From assembly GCA_018222585.1 (NCBI GenBank), contig JAAFAB010000001.1:470198-534197 (forward strand): a stretch of 64,000 nucleotides of DNA, in the 5' to 3' direction. The translations under genes and the position numbers were made by a program. Numbering within the stretch: the stretch's first letter is position 1; each line of letters opens with the position of its first letter. Below the pieces are notes generated by a model. It ran no database searches, was not told the origin of the DNA, and was given only the letters and a program-made list of their open reading frames with translations. Of this stretch, positions 34,461-43,566 are shown one piece after another. This DNA is from Paracoccaceae bacterium. GTDB lineage: Bacteria > Pseudomonadota > Alphaproteobacteria > Rhodobacterales > Rhodobacteraceae.

Positions 34461-35051
34461 ATGCCGAAGATCGGTATGGAACCGGTGCGAAAACAGGCGC
34501 TGATCGAAGCCTGCATTGCCGAGATCGGCCATGCCGGGACCCTCGACGTGACGGTCAGCCAGATCGCGAAGCGGGCCGGCATGTCCTCTGCTCTAGCGCA
34601 TCACTACTTCGGATCAAAGGAACAGATCTTTCTCGCGACCATGCGTCATGTGATGCGAATCTACGGCGAGACGGTCCTGGGGGGACTGAAACGTGCGCAG
34701 ACGCCGCTTGAGAGGGTCAAGGTCATCACCGACTCTTCCTTCGATTCCAACCAGTTCGAGCGCGAGATCGTGGCCGCCTGGCTGAACTTCTACGTCCGCG
34801 CCCTGCATTCCGCCGACAGCCGCCGCCTGCTCAACATCTATGCCCGCAGGCTGCAGGCAAATCTTTTGCACGACCTAAGGAAAATCTTCCCTGACGACGT
34901 CGCGATGGAGATCGCACAGGGAATCGCCGCGCTTATCGACGGCTTCTACATCCGCTCGGCCCTGCAGGATCAGGTGCCCGGGCGTGAGAGCATCAAGGCG
35001 ATCATCGCCGACTACCTGACCCTCTGGCTCGAAAGGACAGCCCGTGACTGA
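34461..35051 (+). CDS. betI: Choline-responsive TetR-family repressor BetI
   Basis: A 196-residue TetR-family protein matching BetI in length and sequence: VRKQALIEACIAEIGHAG, a helix-turn-helix with VSQIAKRAGMSSALAHHYFGSKEQ, and FYVRALHSADSRRLLNIYARR in the ligand domain. The start is the ATG at 34461 (MPKIGMEPVRKQ); the upstream frame crosses the operator. The stop overlaps the GTG start of betC by 8 bases, so repressor and enzymes are co-expressed. BetI normally represses the locus until choline binds. Confidence 0.95.
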   Translation: MPKIGMEPVRKQALIEACIAEIGHAGTLDVTVSQIAKRAGMSSALAHHYFGSKEQIFLATMRHVMRIYGETVLGGLKRAQTPLERVKVITDSSFDSNQFEREIVAAWLNFYVRALHSADSRRLLNIYARRLQANLLHDLRKIFPDDVAMEIAQGIAALIDGFYIRSALQDQVPGRESIKAIIADYLTLWLERTARD

Positions 35052-36585
35052 ACGCGCGGCAACCCCCGGCGCATCGCGCCCCAACATCCTGATTCTCATG
35101 GTCGACCAGCTGAACGGGACGCTGTTCCCCGATGGCCCGGCCGACTGGCTTCACGCGCCGAACCTGAAGGCACTGGCGGCGCGGTCTACCCGCTTTGCCA
35201 ACAGCTACACCGGTTCGCCGCTCTGCGCGCCGGGCCGCGCCGCCTACATGTCGGGCCAGTTGCCGCGCCGCACCAAGGTCTATGACAACGCCGCCGAATT
35301 CGGCAGCGATATCCCCACCTATGCCCACCACCTGCGCCGCGCCGGTTACCAGACCTACCTGTCGGGCAAGATGCACTTTGTCGGCCCCGACCAGTTGCAC
35401 GGATTCGAGAAGCGCCTGACCACCGACATCTACCCCGCCGATTTCGGCTGGACCCCGGATTACCGCAAGCCCGGCGAGCGGATCGACTGGTGGTATCACA
35501 ACATGGGCTCGGTCACCGGCGCCGGTGTCGCCGAGATTTCCAACCAGATGGAATACGACGACGAGGTCGCCTTCCAGGCCACCGCCAAGGTGCGCCACCT
35601 GGGCCGCCGCCTGGATGATCGCCCCTGGATGATGACCGTCAGCTTCACCCATCCCCATGACCCCTATGTCGCGCGCAAGAAATACTGGGATCTCTACGAG
35701 GACTGCGAGCACCTGCTGCCCGCCACGCCTGCCCTGCCCTATGACGAGTTGGACAACCATTCGAAGCGGATCTTCGACGCGAACGACTGGCGCAACTTCG
35801 ACATCACCGAAGAGAACGTGAAGCGCTCGCGCCGGGCCTATTTCGCCAACATCTCCTACCTCGACGACAAGATCGGCGAGATCCTGGAGGCGCTGGAAAA
35901 CACCCGCCAGGCCGAGAACACCATCGTGCTCTTCGTCAGCGATCACGGCGACATGCTGGGCGACAAGGGCCTGTGGTTCAAGATGTCGTTCTTCGAAGGC
36001 TCTGCGCGTGTGCCGCTGATGATCGCCGCGCCGCAGATGCAGCCGGGGCTGGTGGAGACGCCGGTCTCGACTATCGACGTGACGCCGACGCTGGCCGACC
36101 TGGCGGGCATCGAGCTGGGCGAGATCGCCCCCTGGACCGATGGCGAAAGCCTTGTCCACCTTGGCCAGGGCGGCGTGCGCGAGACGCCGGTGCGGATGGA
36201 ATACGCCGCGGAAGCCTCCTACGCGCCGCTCGTCGGGCTGCGCATGGGCGACTGGAAGTACATCCGCTGCGATCTGGATCCGCCGTTGCTCTACAACCTT
36301 GCCGAGGACCCTGCCGAGCTGGTGAACCGCGCCGGCGACCCCGCTTTGCAAAGCGTGGAAGAGCAATTTGCAAAGATGTTCGAAGGCTACTGGACCCTGT
36401 CTGACTTCGACGCCGAGGTGCGTGAAAGCCAGGCGCGGCGACTGATCGTCTACGAGGCCCTGCGCAACGGCGACTATTTCCCCTGGGACTTCGAGCCGCT
36501 GCAGAAAGCCTCGGAGCGTTACATGCGCAACCACATGGACCTGAACGTGCTGGAGGAAAACCAGCGCTATCCCCGCGGAGAATGA
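35044..36585 (+). CDS. betC: Choline-sulfatase
   Basis: A 513-residue type I sulfatase that releases sulfate and choline from choline-O-sulfate. The formylglycine motif is CAPGR with Cys61 as the residue converted. Metal ligands are seen in [12 protein letters not shown] near the N-terminus and in [13 protein letters not shown]. The C-terminal [13 protein letters not shown] is typical. The gene starts with GTG at 35044, overlapping betI, and its stop lies in an ATGACC just before betB. It feeds choline to BetA and BetB and frees sulfate for the cell. Confidence 0.95.
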   Translation: MTERAATPGASRPNILILMVDQLNGTLFPDGPADWLHAPNLKALAARSTRFANSYTGSPLCAPGRAAYMSGQLPRRTKVYDNAAEFGSDIPTYAHHLRRAGYQTYLSGKMHFVGPDQLHGFEKRLTTDIYPADFGWTPDYRKPGERIDWWYHNMGSVTGAGVAEISNQMEYDDEVAFQATAKVRHLGRRLDDRPWMMTVSFTHPHDPYVARKKYWDLYEDCEHLLPATPALPYDELDNHSKRIFDANDWRNFDITEENVKRSRRAYFANISYLDDKIGEILEALENTRQAENTIVLFVSDHGDMLGDKGLWFKMSFFEGSARVPLMIAAPQMQPGLVETPVSTIDVTPTLADLAGIELGEIAPWTDGESLVHLGQGGVRETPVRMEYAAEASYAPLVGLRMGDWKYIRCDLDPPLLYNLAEDPAELVNRAGDPALQSVEEQFAKMFEGYWTLSDFDAEVRESQARRLIVYEALRNGDYFPWDFEPLQKASERYMRNHMDLNVLEENQRYPRGE

Positions 36586-36587
36586 CC

Positions 36588-38042
36588 ATGAAGAACGTCC
36601 AGCCCCAGGGCAGCCACTTCATTGACGGCGCCTACGTCGAGGATACCGCAGGCCGCGAGATCGCCTGTATCTATGCTGCGACCGGCGAAACGGTTGCCAC
36701 ACTGCACGCCGCCACCCCCGCCGTGGTCGAGCAGGCCCTGGCCTCGGCCCTGCGCGCGCAGAAGGAATGGGCCGCCCTGGCCCCGGTCGCCCGCGGCCGC
36801 GTGCTATCCCGCGTCGCTGCCCTCCTGCGCGAGCGCAACGAGGAGCTGTCGGAGCTGGAAAGCATCGACACCGGCAAGCCGATCCAGGAAACCCTGGTCG
36901 CCGATGCGACCTCGGGCGCCGAGGCGCTGGAATACTACGGCGGACTCACCGCCACCCTGACCGGCGAGACCGTGCCGCTCGGCGGCGATTTCGTCTACAC
37001 GATCCGCGAGCCCCTGGGCGTCTGCCTTGGCATCGGCGCCTGGAACTACCCCACGCAGATCGCCTGCTGGAAGGCCGCCCCCGCGCTGGCCTGCGGCAAT
37101 GCCATGGTGTTCAAGCCCTCCGAGGTCACCCCCCTCTGTGCCCTGAAGCTGGCCGAGATCTTCATCGAGGCGGGCGCGCCAGCGGGCCTGTTCAACGTGG
37201 TCAACGGCTATGGCGATGCGGCGGCCTCGATGGTCAGCGACCCGCGCGTGGCGAAGGTCTCGCTCACCGGCTCGGTGCCGACGGGGCGCAAGGTCTATGC
37301 CGCCGCCGCCGAGGGAATGCGCCATGTCACGATGGAGCTGGGCGGCAAATCCCCCCTGATCATCTTCGAGGATGCGGATATCGAGAACGCCGTCTCGGCG
37401 GCGATCAACGGCAATTTCTACTCGACCGGGCAGATCTGCTCCAACGGCACCCGCGTCTTCGTGCATGAAGCCATCGTGGATGAATTCACCGAACGCCTGC
37501 TGGAACGCACCCGCACCGCCGTCATCGGCGACCCGCTGAACCCCGACACCCAGATCGGCCCGATGATCACCGAGACGCAGCGCCGGAAGGTTCTGGAGTA
37601 TATCGAGATCGGCAAGACCGAAGGCGCCGAACTGCTGCTTGGCGGTACGGCGCCCGAGGGCGGAGGGTTCTACATCGAGCCCACCATCTTCGGCAATGTC
37701 ACCGACGAGATGCGCATCGCCCGGGAAGAGATCTTCGGCCCCGTGCTGTCGATCCTGACCTTCGGCAGCGAAGAAGAAGTCGTGGCCCGCGCCAATGACA
37801 CCGAGTTCGGCCTTGCCGCCGGTCTCTTCACCAAGGACTTCACCCGCGCGCATCGCGTCGTGGCACAGCTGCAGGCCGGCACCTGCTGGATCAACGAATA
37901 CAACCTGACCCCGGTCGAAGCCCCCTTCGGCGGCGTCAAGATGTCGGGCGTGGGCCGCGAGAACGCGCGCGCCGCGATCGAGCACTACAGCCAGGTCAAG
38001 TCCGTCTACGTTGCCATGGGCGACGTGGCTGCGGCCTTCTGA
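36588..38042 (+). CDS. betB: Betaine aldehyde dehydrogenase
   Basis: A 484-residue NAD(P)-dependent aldehyde dehydrogenase that oxidises betaine aldehyde to glycine betaine. Catalytic Cys284 lies in [11 protein letters not shown] and the general base Glu250 in [11 protein letters not shown]; the cofactor region has [11 protein letters not shown] and [13 protein letters not shown] chose the ATG at 36588, seven bases after a GGAG site; the ATG two codons upstream overlaps the betC stop and is possible. The gene lies in betI-betC-betB-betA order, common in Rhodobacterales and rhizobia. Confidence 0.95.
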   Translation: MKNVQPQGSHFIDGAYVEDTAGREIACIYAATGETVATLHAATPAVVEQALASALRAQKEWAALAPVARGRVLSRVAALLRERNEELSELESIDTGKPIQETLVADATSGAEALEYYGGLTATLTGETVPLGGDFVYTIREPLGVCLGIGAWNYPTQIACWKAAPALACGNAMVFKPSEVTPLCALKLAEIFIEAGAPAGLFNVVNGYGDAAASMVSDPRVAKVSLTGSVPTGRKVYAAAAEGMRHVTMELGGKSPLIIFEDADIENAVSAAINGNFYSTGQICSNGTRVFVHEAIVDEFTERLLERTRTAVIGDPLNPDTQIGPMITETQRRKVLEYIEIGKTEGAELLLGGTAPEGGGFYIEPTIFGNVTDEMRIAREEIFGPVLSILTFGSEEEVVARANDTEFGLAAGLFTKDFTRAHRVVAQLQAGTCWINEYNLTPVEAPFGGVKMSGVGRENARAAIEHYSQVKSVYVAMGDVAAAF

Positions 38043-38052
38043 GGGTGCGCTG

Positions 38053-39714
38053 ATGGAAGCGGATTACGTCATCATCGGCTCGGGCTCGGCAGGGGCGGTC
38101 ATGGCCGCGCGCCTCTCCGAGGACGGCAGGCACAAGGTGCTGGTGCTGGAGTTCGGCGGCACCGACGCCGGGCCCTTCATCCAGATGCCCGCCGCGCTGT
38201 CCTACCCGATGAACATGAAGCGCTACGACTGGGGCTTCATGTCGGAACCCGAGCCGGGGCTGGGCGGGCGCCAGCTGGTGACGCCGCGCGGCAAGGTCGT
38301 GGGCGGGTCCTCGTCGATCAACGGCATGGTCTACGTGCGCGGCCATGCGCGCGACTTCGATCACTGGGACGAACAGGGGGCGCAGGGCTGGTCCTATGCC
38401 GACGTGCTGCCCTACTTCAAGCGCGCCGAAAGCTGGCATGACGGGGGCCACGGCGGTGACCCGGACTGGCGCGGCACCGACGGCCCGCTGCATGTCAGCC
38501 GCGGCCCCCGCGAAAATCCCCTCTTCCACGCCTTTGTCGAGGCCGGCAAACAAGCCGGTTTCGAGGCCACGGCGGATTACAACGGCGAGAAACAGGAAGG
38601 CTTCGGCCCGATGGAACAGACGGTCTGGAAGGGCCGCCGCTGGTCCACCGCCAATGCCTACCTGAAGCCCGCCCTGAAGCGCCCGAACCTTGAAATTATC
38701 CGCTGCTTCGCCCGCCGGGTGGTGATCGAGAACGGTCGCGCCACCGGCGTCGAGATCGAGCGCGGCGGCAGGATCGAGGTGGTGAAGGCCCGGCGCGAGG
38801 TGGTCATCGCCGCCTCCTCGATCAACTCGCCCAAGTTGCTGATGCTCTCGGGCGTGGGGCCTGCCGCGCACCTCAAGGAGCACGGCATCGAGGTCGTGGC
38901 CGACCGCCCCGGCGTCGGGCAGAACCTGCAGGACCACCTGGAGCTCTACATCCAGCAGGCCAGCACCCAGCCGATCACGCTCTACAAGCACTGGAACCTC
39001 TGGGGCAAGGCCATCGCCGGGGCGCAATGGCTGCTGACGAAGAAGGGCCTGGGCGCCTCGAACCAGTTCGAGAGCGCGGCCTTCCTGCGCTCGAAGCCCG
39101 GCGTCGAATACCCCGATATCCAGTACCACTTCCTGCCGATCGCCGTGCGCTACGACGGCAAGGCCGCCGCCGAAGGGCATGGCTTCCAGGCCCATGTCGG
39201 GCCGATGCGCTCGGAAAGCCGGGGCGAGGTGACGCTGAAGTCCGCCGACCCGCGCGAGGCGCCACGGATCTTCTTCAACTACATGTCAAAGGAAAGCGAC
39301 TGGGAGGACTTCCGCCACTGCATCCGGCTGACCCGCGAGATCTTCGGCCAGGCGGCCTTCGATCCCTACCGCGGCAAGGAGATCCTGCCGGGCAGCCACA
39401 TGCAGAGCGACGAGGAACTGGACCAGCACATCCGCGACCATGCCGAAAGCGCCTATCACCCCTGCGGCACCGCCCGCATGGGCCGCGCCGACGATCCCGG
39501 GGCGGTGGTCGATCCCGAATGCCGGGTGATCGGCGTCGAGGGGCTGCGCCTCGCCGACAGTTCGATCTTCCCGCGCATCACCAACGGCAATCTCAACGGG
39601 CCCTCGATCCTCGTCGGCGAGAAGGCCAGCGACCACATCCTCGGCCGCACGCCGCTGCCGAAGGACAACGCCCGCCCCTGGATCAACCCGCGCTGGCAGG
39701 AGAGTGACCGCTGA
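38053..39714 (+). CDS. betA: Choline dehydrogenase
   Basis: A 553-residue GMC-family flavoprotein that oxidises choline to betaine aldehyde at the membrane. FAD binding is seen in [20 protein letters not shown], the GMC signature in [14 protein letters not shown], and the catalytic His in [11 protein letters not shown] with Asn in [10 protein letters not shown]. The start at 38053 follows GAGGG and lies 10 bases after the betB stop; the longer frame reads back into betB. Last gene of the bet operon. Confidence 0.95.
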   Translation: MEADYVIIGSGSAGAVMAARLSEDGRHKVLVLEFGGTDAGPFIQMPAALSYPMNMKRYDWGFMSEPEPGLGGRQLVTPRGKVVGGSSSINGMVYVRGHARDFDHWDEQGAQGWSYADVLPYFKRAESWHDGGHGGDPDWRGTDGPLHVSRGPRENPLFHAFVEAGKQAGFEATADYNGEKQEGFGPMEQTVWKGRRWSTANAYLKPALKRPNLEIIRCFARRVVIENGRATGVEIERGGRIEVVKARREVVIAASSINSPKLLMLSGVGPAAHLKEHGIEVVADRPGVGQNLQDHLELYIQQASTQPITLYKHWNLWGKAIAGAQWLLTKKGLGASNQFESAAFLRSKPGVEYPDIQYHFLPIAVRYDGKAAAEGHGFQAHVGPMRSESRGEVTLKSADPREAPRIFFNYMSKESDWEDFRHCIRLTREIFGQAAFDPYRGKEILPGSHMQSDEELDQHIRDHAESAYHPCGTARMGRADDPGAVVDPECRVIGVEGLRLADSSIFPRITNGNLNGPSILVGEKASDHILGRTPLPKDNARPWINPRWQESDR

Positions 39715-39891
39715 GGGATGAAATCGCGGGCGGACCTGTGCGGGGCCGACACGATTGCGACCAATTGCCTGTGTACAGGCTGGGCAACCTTCATCCAATC
39801 TTGATACTCAGAGGGTAGAAGCAGAATCCCGACCCCGGTGGCAGGACCACCGGGGCAAGGGACCCCAGGAGCAGAAGCAAGACCGGCCCCC

Positions 39892-40392
39892 GTGACATCG
39901 CAGGACCAGATCCATTTCCGGCTTCCCGTCCCCGGCCCTGCCGGGACCGCCGCGTCTGCCCTCGGGGACGGCGCGGTGCAGACGCAATTTGCAGCGCTCT
40001 GCTACCGCATGGTCAAGGACAAGCCGCAGATCCTGCTGATCACCTCGCGCGGGACGAAACGCTGGATCCTGCCGAAAGGCTGGCCGATGAAGCACCGCAG
40101 CCCCGGCCAGGCGGCCCTGCGTGAAGCCTATGAGGAAGCCGGGGTGATCGGTCGCGTCTCGGAGACGCCCCTGGGGCTGGTGCCCTATGTCAAGCAGTTG
40201 CAGTCGGGCGTGGACATGCCCTGTGTCGGCATCGTCTACCCGGTGCGCGTCGCCCTGCTGAAGGCCGAGTACCCCGAGGCCGGAGAGCGCAAGCGCAAGT
40301 GGTTCTCGCGCAAGAAGGCCGCCCGGCAGGTGCAGGAGCCCGAGCTGGCGCGCCTGCTGAAAGAGTTCGATCCCGCCGCACTCGGTCTCTGA
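39892..40392 (+). CDS. NUDIX hydrolase
   Basis: A NUDIX-fold protein of about 166 residues. The NUDIX box is GWPMKHRSPGQAALREAYEE followed by AGV. The first Glu of the consensus Gx5Ex7REUxEExGU is replaced by Arg, which is usual in the alphaproteobacterial subgroup with KRWILPKGWPM in front. The catalytic REAYEE core is intact. A GTG at 39892 gives a typical length; another GTG at 39838 gives 184 residues, and neither has a well-spaced ribosome site. Probably cleaves a nucleoside- or inositol-diphosphate substrate; identity unknown. Confidence 0.85.
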   Translation: MTSQDQIHFRLPVPGPAGTAASALGDGAVQTQFAALCYRMVKDKPQILLITSRGTKRWILPKGWPMKHRSPGQAALREAYEEAGVIGRVSETPLGLVPYVKQLQSGVDMPCVGIVYPVRVALLKAEYPEAGERKRKWFSRKKAARQVQEPELARLLKEFDPAALGL

Positions 40393-40456
40393 GCCCGCGC
40401 TTGCATATGGCGCGGCAGGGACTATCTCTTCGGGATCAGACACTCTTCGTGACACG

Positions 40457-40894
40457 ATGATTCACTTTGATCTCAAATGCGCCCGGGGCCACGGCTTCGA
40501 CAGCTGGTTCCAGTCCTCCGAGGCTTTCGACAAGCTCCTTGCCGCCGGTCACGTGGCCTGCGCGGTCTGTGGCAGCACCGAGGTGGAGAAGGCCCTGATG
40601 GCGCCCCGCGTACGCCCCTCGCGCAAGGCCGCCGCAGCCCCTGCGAATGAAAGGCCGCTGAGCGCCCCCCGCTCCGAGGCCGAAGAGGCCCTGGCCGAAC
40701 TGCGCCGCAAGGTCGAGGAGAACGCCACCTATGTCGGCGGCAACTTCGTGCGCGAGGCCCGGGCGATCCACGAAGGCGCCAAGCCCGACCGTCCGATCTA
40801 CGGCGAGGCGAAGCCGGAAGAGGCCCGCGCCCTGCTGGAAGAGGGCGTCCCGGTCCTGCCCCTGCCCTTCACCCCCGGCCGCAAGGCCAACTGA
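40457..40894 (+). CDS. DUF1178 family protein
   Basis: A 145-residue protein matching DUF1178: MIHFDLKCARGHGFDSWFQS, SSEAFDKLLAAGHVACAVCG, then a Pro/Ala-rich linker and LRRKVEENATYVGGNFVREA near the middle. Cys8 with the CAVCG pair suggests a zinc ribbon. The family is widespread in alpha- and betaproteobacteria with no known function. It follows the NUDIX gene after 64 bases, an arrangement common in Rhodobacterales. Confidence 0.93.
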   Translation: MIHFDLKCARGHGFDSWFQSSEAFDKLLAAGHVACAVCGSTEVEKALMAPRVRPSRKAAAAPANERPLSAPRSEAEEALAELRRKVEENATYVGGNFVREARAIHEGAKPDRPIYGEAKPEEARALLEEGVPVLPLPFTPGRKAN

Positions 40895-40903
40895 CCCCGG
40901 GGC

Positions 40904-40990
40904 CGCCTCCGGCGGGAGTATTTCTGGCCTCAGAATGGGACCGGACCTTTTTCCTGTATTCGATGGCCGAAAATACTCCGGGGGAGGCGC
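40904..40990. repeat. Imperfect inverted repeat with GGAGTATTT core
   Basis: Arm 1 (40904-40928) contains GGCGGGAGTATTTCTGGCC. Arm 2 (40965-40990) contains GGCCGAAAATACTCCGG, nearly its reverse complement. The arms are about 25 bases long and 36 bases apart. A related copy is at 43289-43314. It looks like a dispersed intergenic repeat; function unknown. Confidence 0.65.
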
Positions 40991-41117
40991 CGGAGGTGCC
41001 GGGGGCAGAGCCCCCTCCCGGTCACCGTCGCGTCGTGCCCTGCGGCCGAAGGCAGCCCGCGCCGCTTGCCCCGCGTCCGGCCCTTGGCTAATCCTGCCGC
41101 AACAGAGGAGACATCCC

Positions 41118-41762
41118 ATGCATATCGTGATCACCGGGGCAAGCCGCGGCATCGGCGCAGAGCTGAAACGCCAGTACGAGGCGCAGGGCGCGCAGGTCAC
41201 CGGCACTTCGACCAGGGGCGGCGACGGGCTTCATGCCCTCGACGTGACGGACCCGGCACAGCTGGCTGCCTTCGCCGCCACCGTCGCGGGCCCCGTCGAC
41301 CTGCTGATCTGCAACGCCGGGGTCTACCTCGACAAGGGCGAGGCACTTGATGATGGGTTCGCCGCCGCGACCTGGACCCGGCAGATGCAGGTCAACGTGG
41401 CCGGTCCCTTCCTGACGGTGCAGGCGCTGCTGCCGCAACTGCGCGCGGCGACGGGCGCCAAGATCGCGGTGATCGCCTCGGCCATGGGCAGCCAGCAGCG
41501 GGCGCCGGGGGGCTCGTACATCTACCGGGCCTCCAAGGCGGCAGCGGTGAACCTGGCCCGCAACCTGGCCGCCGACCTCGCCGGCGAGGGCATCGCGGTC
41601 GCCGCCTATCACCCGGGCTGGGTGAAGACCGACATGGGCGGCGCAGGCGCCGATATCGATCCCCCGACCTCGGCCAGCGGCCTGATCTCGCGGATGAAAC
41701 ACCTCTCGGTCACCACCACCGGCAGCTTCGAGAGTTACGACGGCACCCCCATCCCCTTCTGA
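41118..41762 (+). CDS. Short-chain dehydrogenase/reductase
   Basis: A 214-residue SDR. The nucleotide motif TGASRGIG is at the N-terminus, NAG is seen in LLICNAGVYLD, the catalytic Ser in VIASAMGS and the Tyr/Lys pair in YRASKAAAVNLARN. It is shorter than the usual 245-255 residues and ends soon after GWVKTDMGG, like the CsgA/YciK-type short SDRs. The ATG at 41118 follows AGAGGAG. Substrate unknown. Confidence 0.9.
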   Translation: MHIVITGASRGIGAELKRQYEAQGAQVTGTSTRGGDGLHALDVTDPAQLAAFAATVAGPVDLLICNAGVYLDKGEALDDGFAAATWTRQMQVNVAGPFLTVQALLPQLRAATGAKIAVIASAMGSQQRAPGGSYIYRASKAAAVNLARNLAADLAGEGIAVAAYHPGWVKTDMGGAGADIDPPTSASGLISRMKHLSVTTTGSFESYDGTPIPF

Positions 41763-41867
41763 GTGCAATCAGAGCGGGGCTCGGGCGCGTCAATCCGCCT
41801 TGCGCCCTGCTCAAACCATGCGTAAACCACGCGCACACTTGTCCTAGGAACGGGGTCCAGGGCCGTC

Positions 41868-43103
41868 ATGCCTGTTCTCGTAATGAAATTCGGCGGGACC
41901 TCCGTCGCCAATCTCGACCGCATCCGCCGCGCCGCCAAGAGGGTCGGCGTGGAGGTGGCCAAGGGCTATGACGTGATCGTCATCGTCTCGGCCATGTCCG
42001 GCAAGACCAACGAACTGGTCGGCTGGGTCGGCGAGACCTCTCCCATGTACGACGCGCGCGAATACGATGCCGTCGTCTCGTCCGGCGAAAACGTCACCGC
42101 CGGCCTGATGGCCCTGACCCTGCAGGAAATGGACGTGCCCGCACGCTCCTGGCAGGGCTGGCAGGTGCCGCTGAAGACCAATTCCGCCCATGGCCAGGCG
42201 CGGATCGAGGAGATCCCGCCCGAGAACATCATGGCCAAGTTCGCCGAGGGCATGAAGGTGGCCGTGGTCGCGGGTTTCCAGGGCATCAGCCCCGAGGGGC
42301 GGATCACCACGCTTGGCCGGGGGGGCAGCGACACCACCGCCGTCGCCTTCGCCGCCGCCTTCGGTGCCGAACGCTGCGACATCTACACCGACGTGGACGG
42401 GGTCTATACCACCGATCCGCGGATCTGCCCCAAGGCCCGCAAGCTGGACCGCATCGCCTTCGAGGAGATGCTGGAACTGGCCTCTCTGGGCGCCAAGGTG
42501 CTGCAGACTCGCTCGGTCGAGCTGGCCATGCGCTACAACGTCAAACTGCGCGTTCTGTCGAGTTTCGAGGAACAATCCGATACAGCCGGCACCCTGATCT
42601 GTGCCGAGGAGGACATCATGGAATCCAACGTTGTCAATGGCATCGCCGCCTCGCGCGAAGAAGCGAAGATGACCCTCGTCACCATCGTCGACAAGCCCGG
42701 CGTCGCCGCCTCGATCTTCGGGCCGCTGTCGGATGCGGGGGTCAACGTCGACATGATCATCCAGAACGTCAGCGAGGAGGGCGTGACCGACATGACCTTC
42801 TCCTGCCCCATCGACCAGGTGAAGCGGGCCGAAAAGGCGCTGAACGACGCCCGCGAGGCTGGCACCATCGGCTTTGACGAGCTGACCGTGGACACCGAGG
42901 TCTGCAAGGTCTCGGCCGTCGGCATCGGTATGCGCAGCCAGTCGGGCGTGGCGGCCAAGATGTTCAAGGTTCTCTCGGACGAGGGCATCAACATCAAGGT
43001 CATCGCCACCTCCGAGATCAAGATCTCGGTGCTGATCGAGCGCAAGTACATGGAGCTGGCCGTGCAGGCGCTGCATGACGCCTTCGAGCTGGAACGGGCC
43101 TGA
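41868..43103 (+). CDS. lysC: Aspartate kinase
   Basis: A 411-residue aspartokinase, first step of lysine, threonine and methionine synthesis. The kinase core starts VLVMKFGGTSVANLDRIRR, with GRGGSDTTAVAFAAAF and YTDVDGVYTTDPR for substrate binding. Two ACT domains lie at about residues 265-405 (TIVDKPGVAASIFGPLSDAG, then GMRSQSGVAAKMFKVLSD) and give feedback control by lysine and threonine. Length is standard. The adjacency to ptsP is conserved in related genomes. Confidence 0.96.
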   Translation: MPVLVMKFGGTSVANLDRIRRAAKRVGVEVAKGYDVIVIVSAMSGKTNELVGWVGETSPMYDAREYDAVVSSGENVTAGLMALTLQEMDVPARSWQGWQVPLKTNSAHGQARIEEIPPENIMAKFAEGMKVAVVAGFQGISPEGRITTLGRGGSDTTAVAFAAAFGAERCDIYTDVDGVYTTDPRICPKARKLDRIAFEEMLELASLGAKVLQTRSVELAMRYNVKLRVLSSFEEQSDTAGTLICAEEDIMESNVVNGIAASREEAKMTLVTIVDKPGVAASIFGPLSDAGVNVDMIIQNVSEEGVTDMTFSCPIDQVKRAEKALNDAREAGTIGFDELTVDTEVCKVSAVGIGMRSQSGVAAKMFKVLSDEGINIKVIATSEIKISVLIERKYMELAVQALHDAFELERA

Positions 43104-43566
43104 GTCGAAGGTCCCGAGACCGTGGCGGCCCTTCCGGGCTGCCGTCCATTGCGTGCGAGAGGGCGGGCCTGCGGGTCCGCCCTTGTCAGTTTGCGGGCCG
43201 GGCACCCGGACCGAAGCGGGCGCCCCGGTTACCGGGCGACGCGCGGGACGCAGGACGGCGTGCTCACCGGGTCGGCCTTGCGGCCGAGGCCACCGGCGGA
43301 CGTATTTTCAGCCCTCGGACGAAGGGGAGAGTCGCGCCTCTTGAGCGATGACCCTGGCAAAGGGGCGCCCCGGTCGCGCCGGGCAGGCGCCCGGCGCTGT
43401 TCGGGGCCTGCCCGATCCTGTGGCGGGCGGGCAGAGGACCGCTGAGCGCGCGGACTGCTGCCGCCGCCTGCCGGCCCGGTCCGAAGGTGCGACCCTAAAA
43501 GGTGTTTAGCTTCCCCGCCGCCTGTGATCTATTCGCCCCGACCCCAGGGAAGGGACCTTTCAGGGC
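43104..43566. other. Gap between lysC and ptsP with a repeat copy
   Basis: 463 bases with no convincing gene; short frames here are Arg- and Gly-rich. A partial copy of the GGAGTATTT element (ACCGGCGGACGTATTTTCAG) lies at 43289-43314. The ptsP promoter is presumably close to 43500 (GGTGTTTAGCTTCC), but I cannot define it. Confidence 0.5.
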
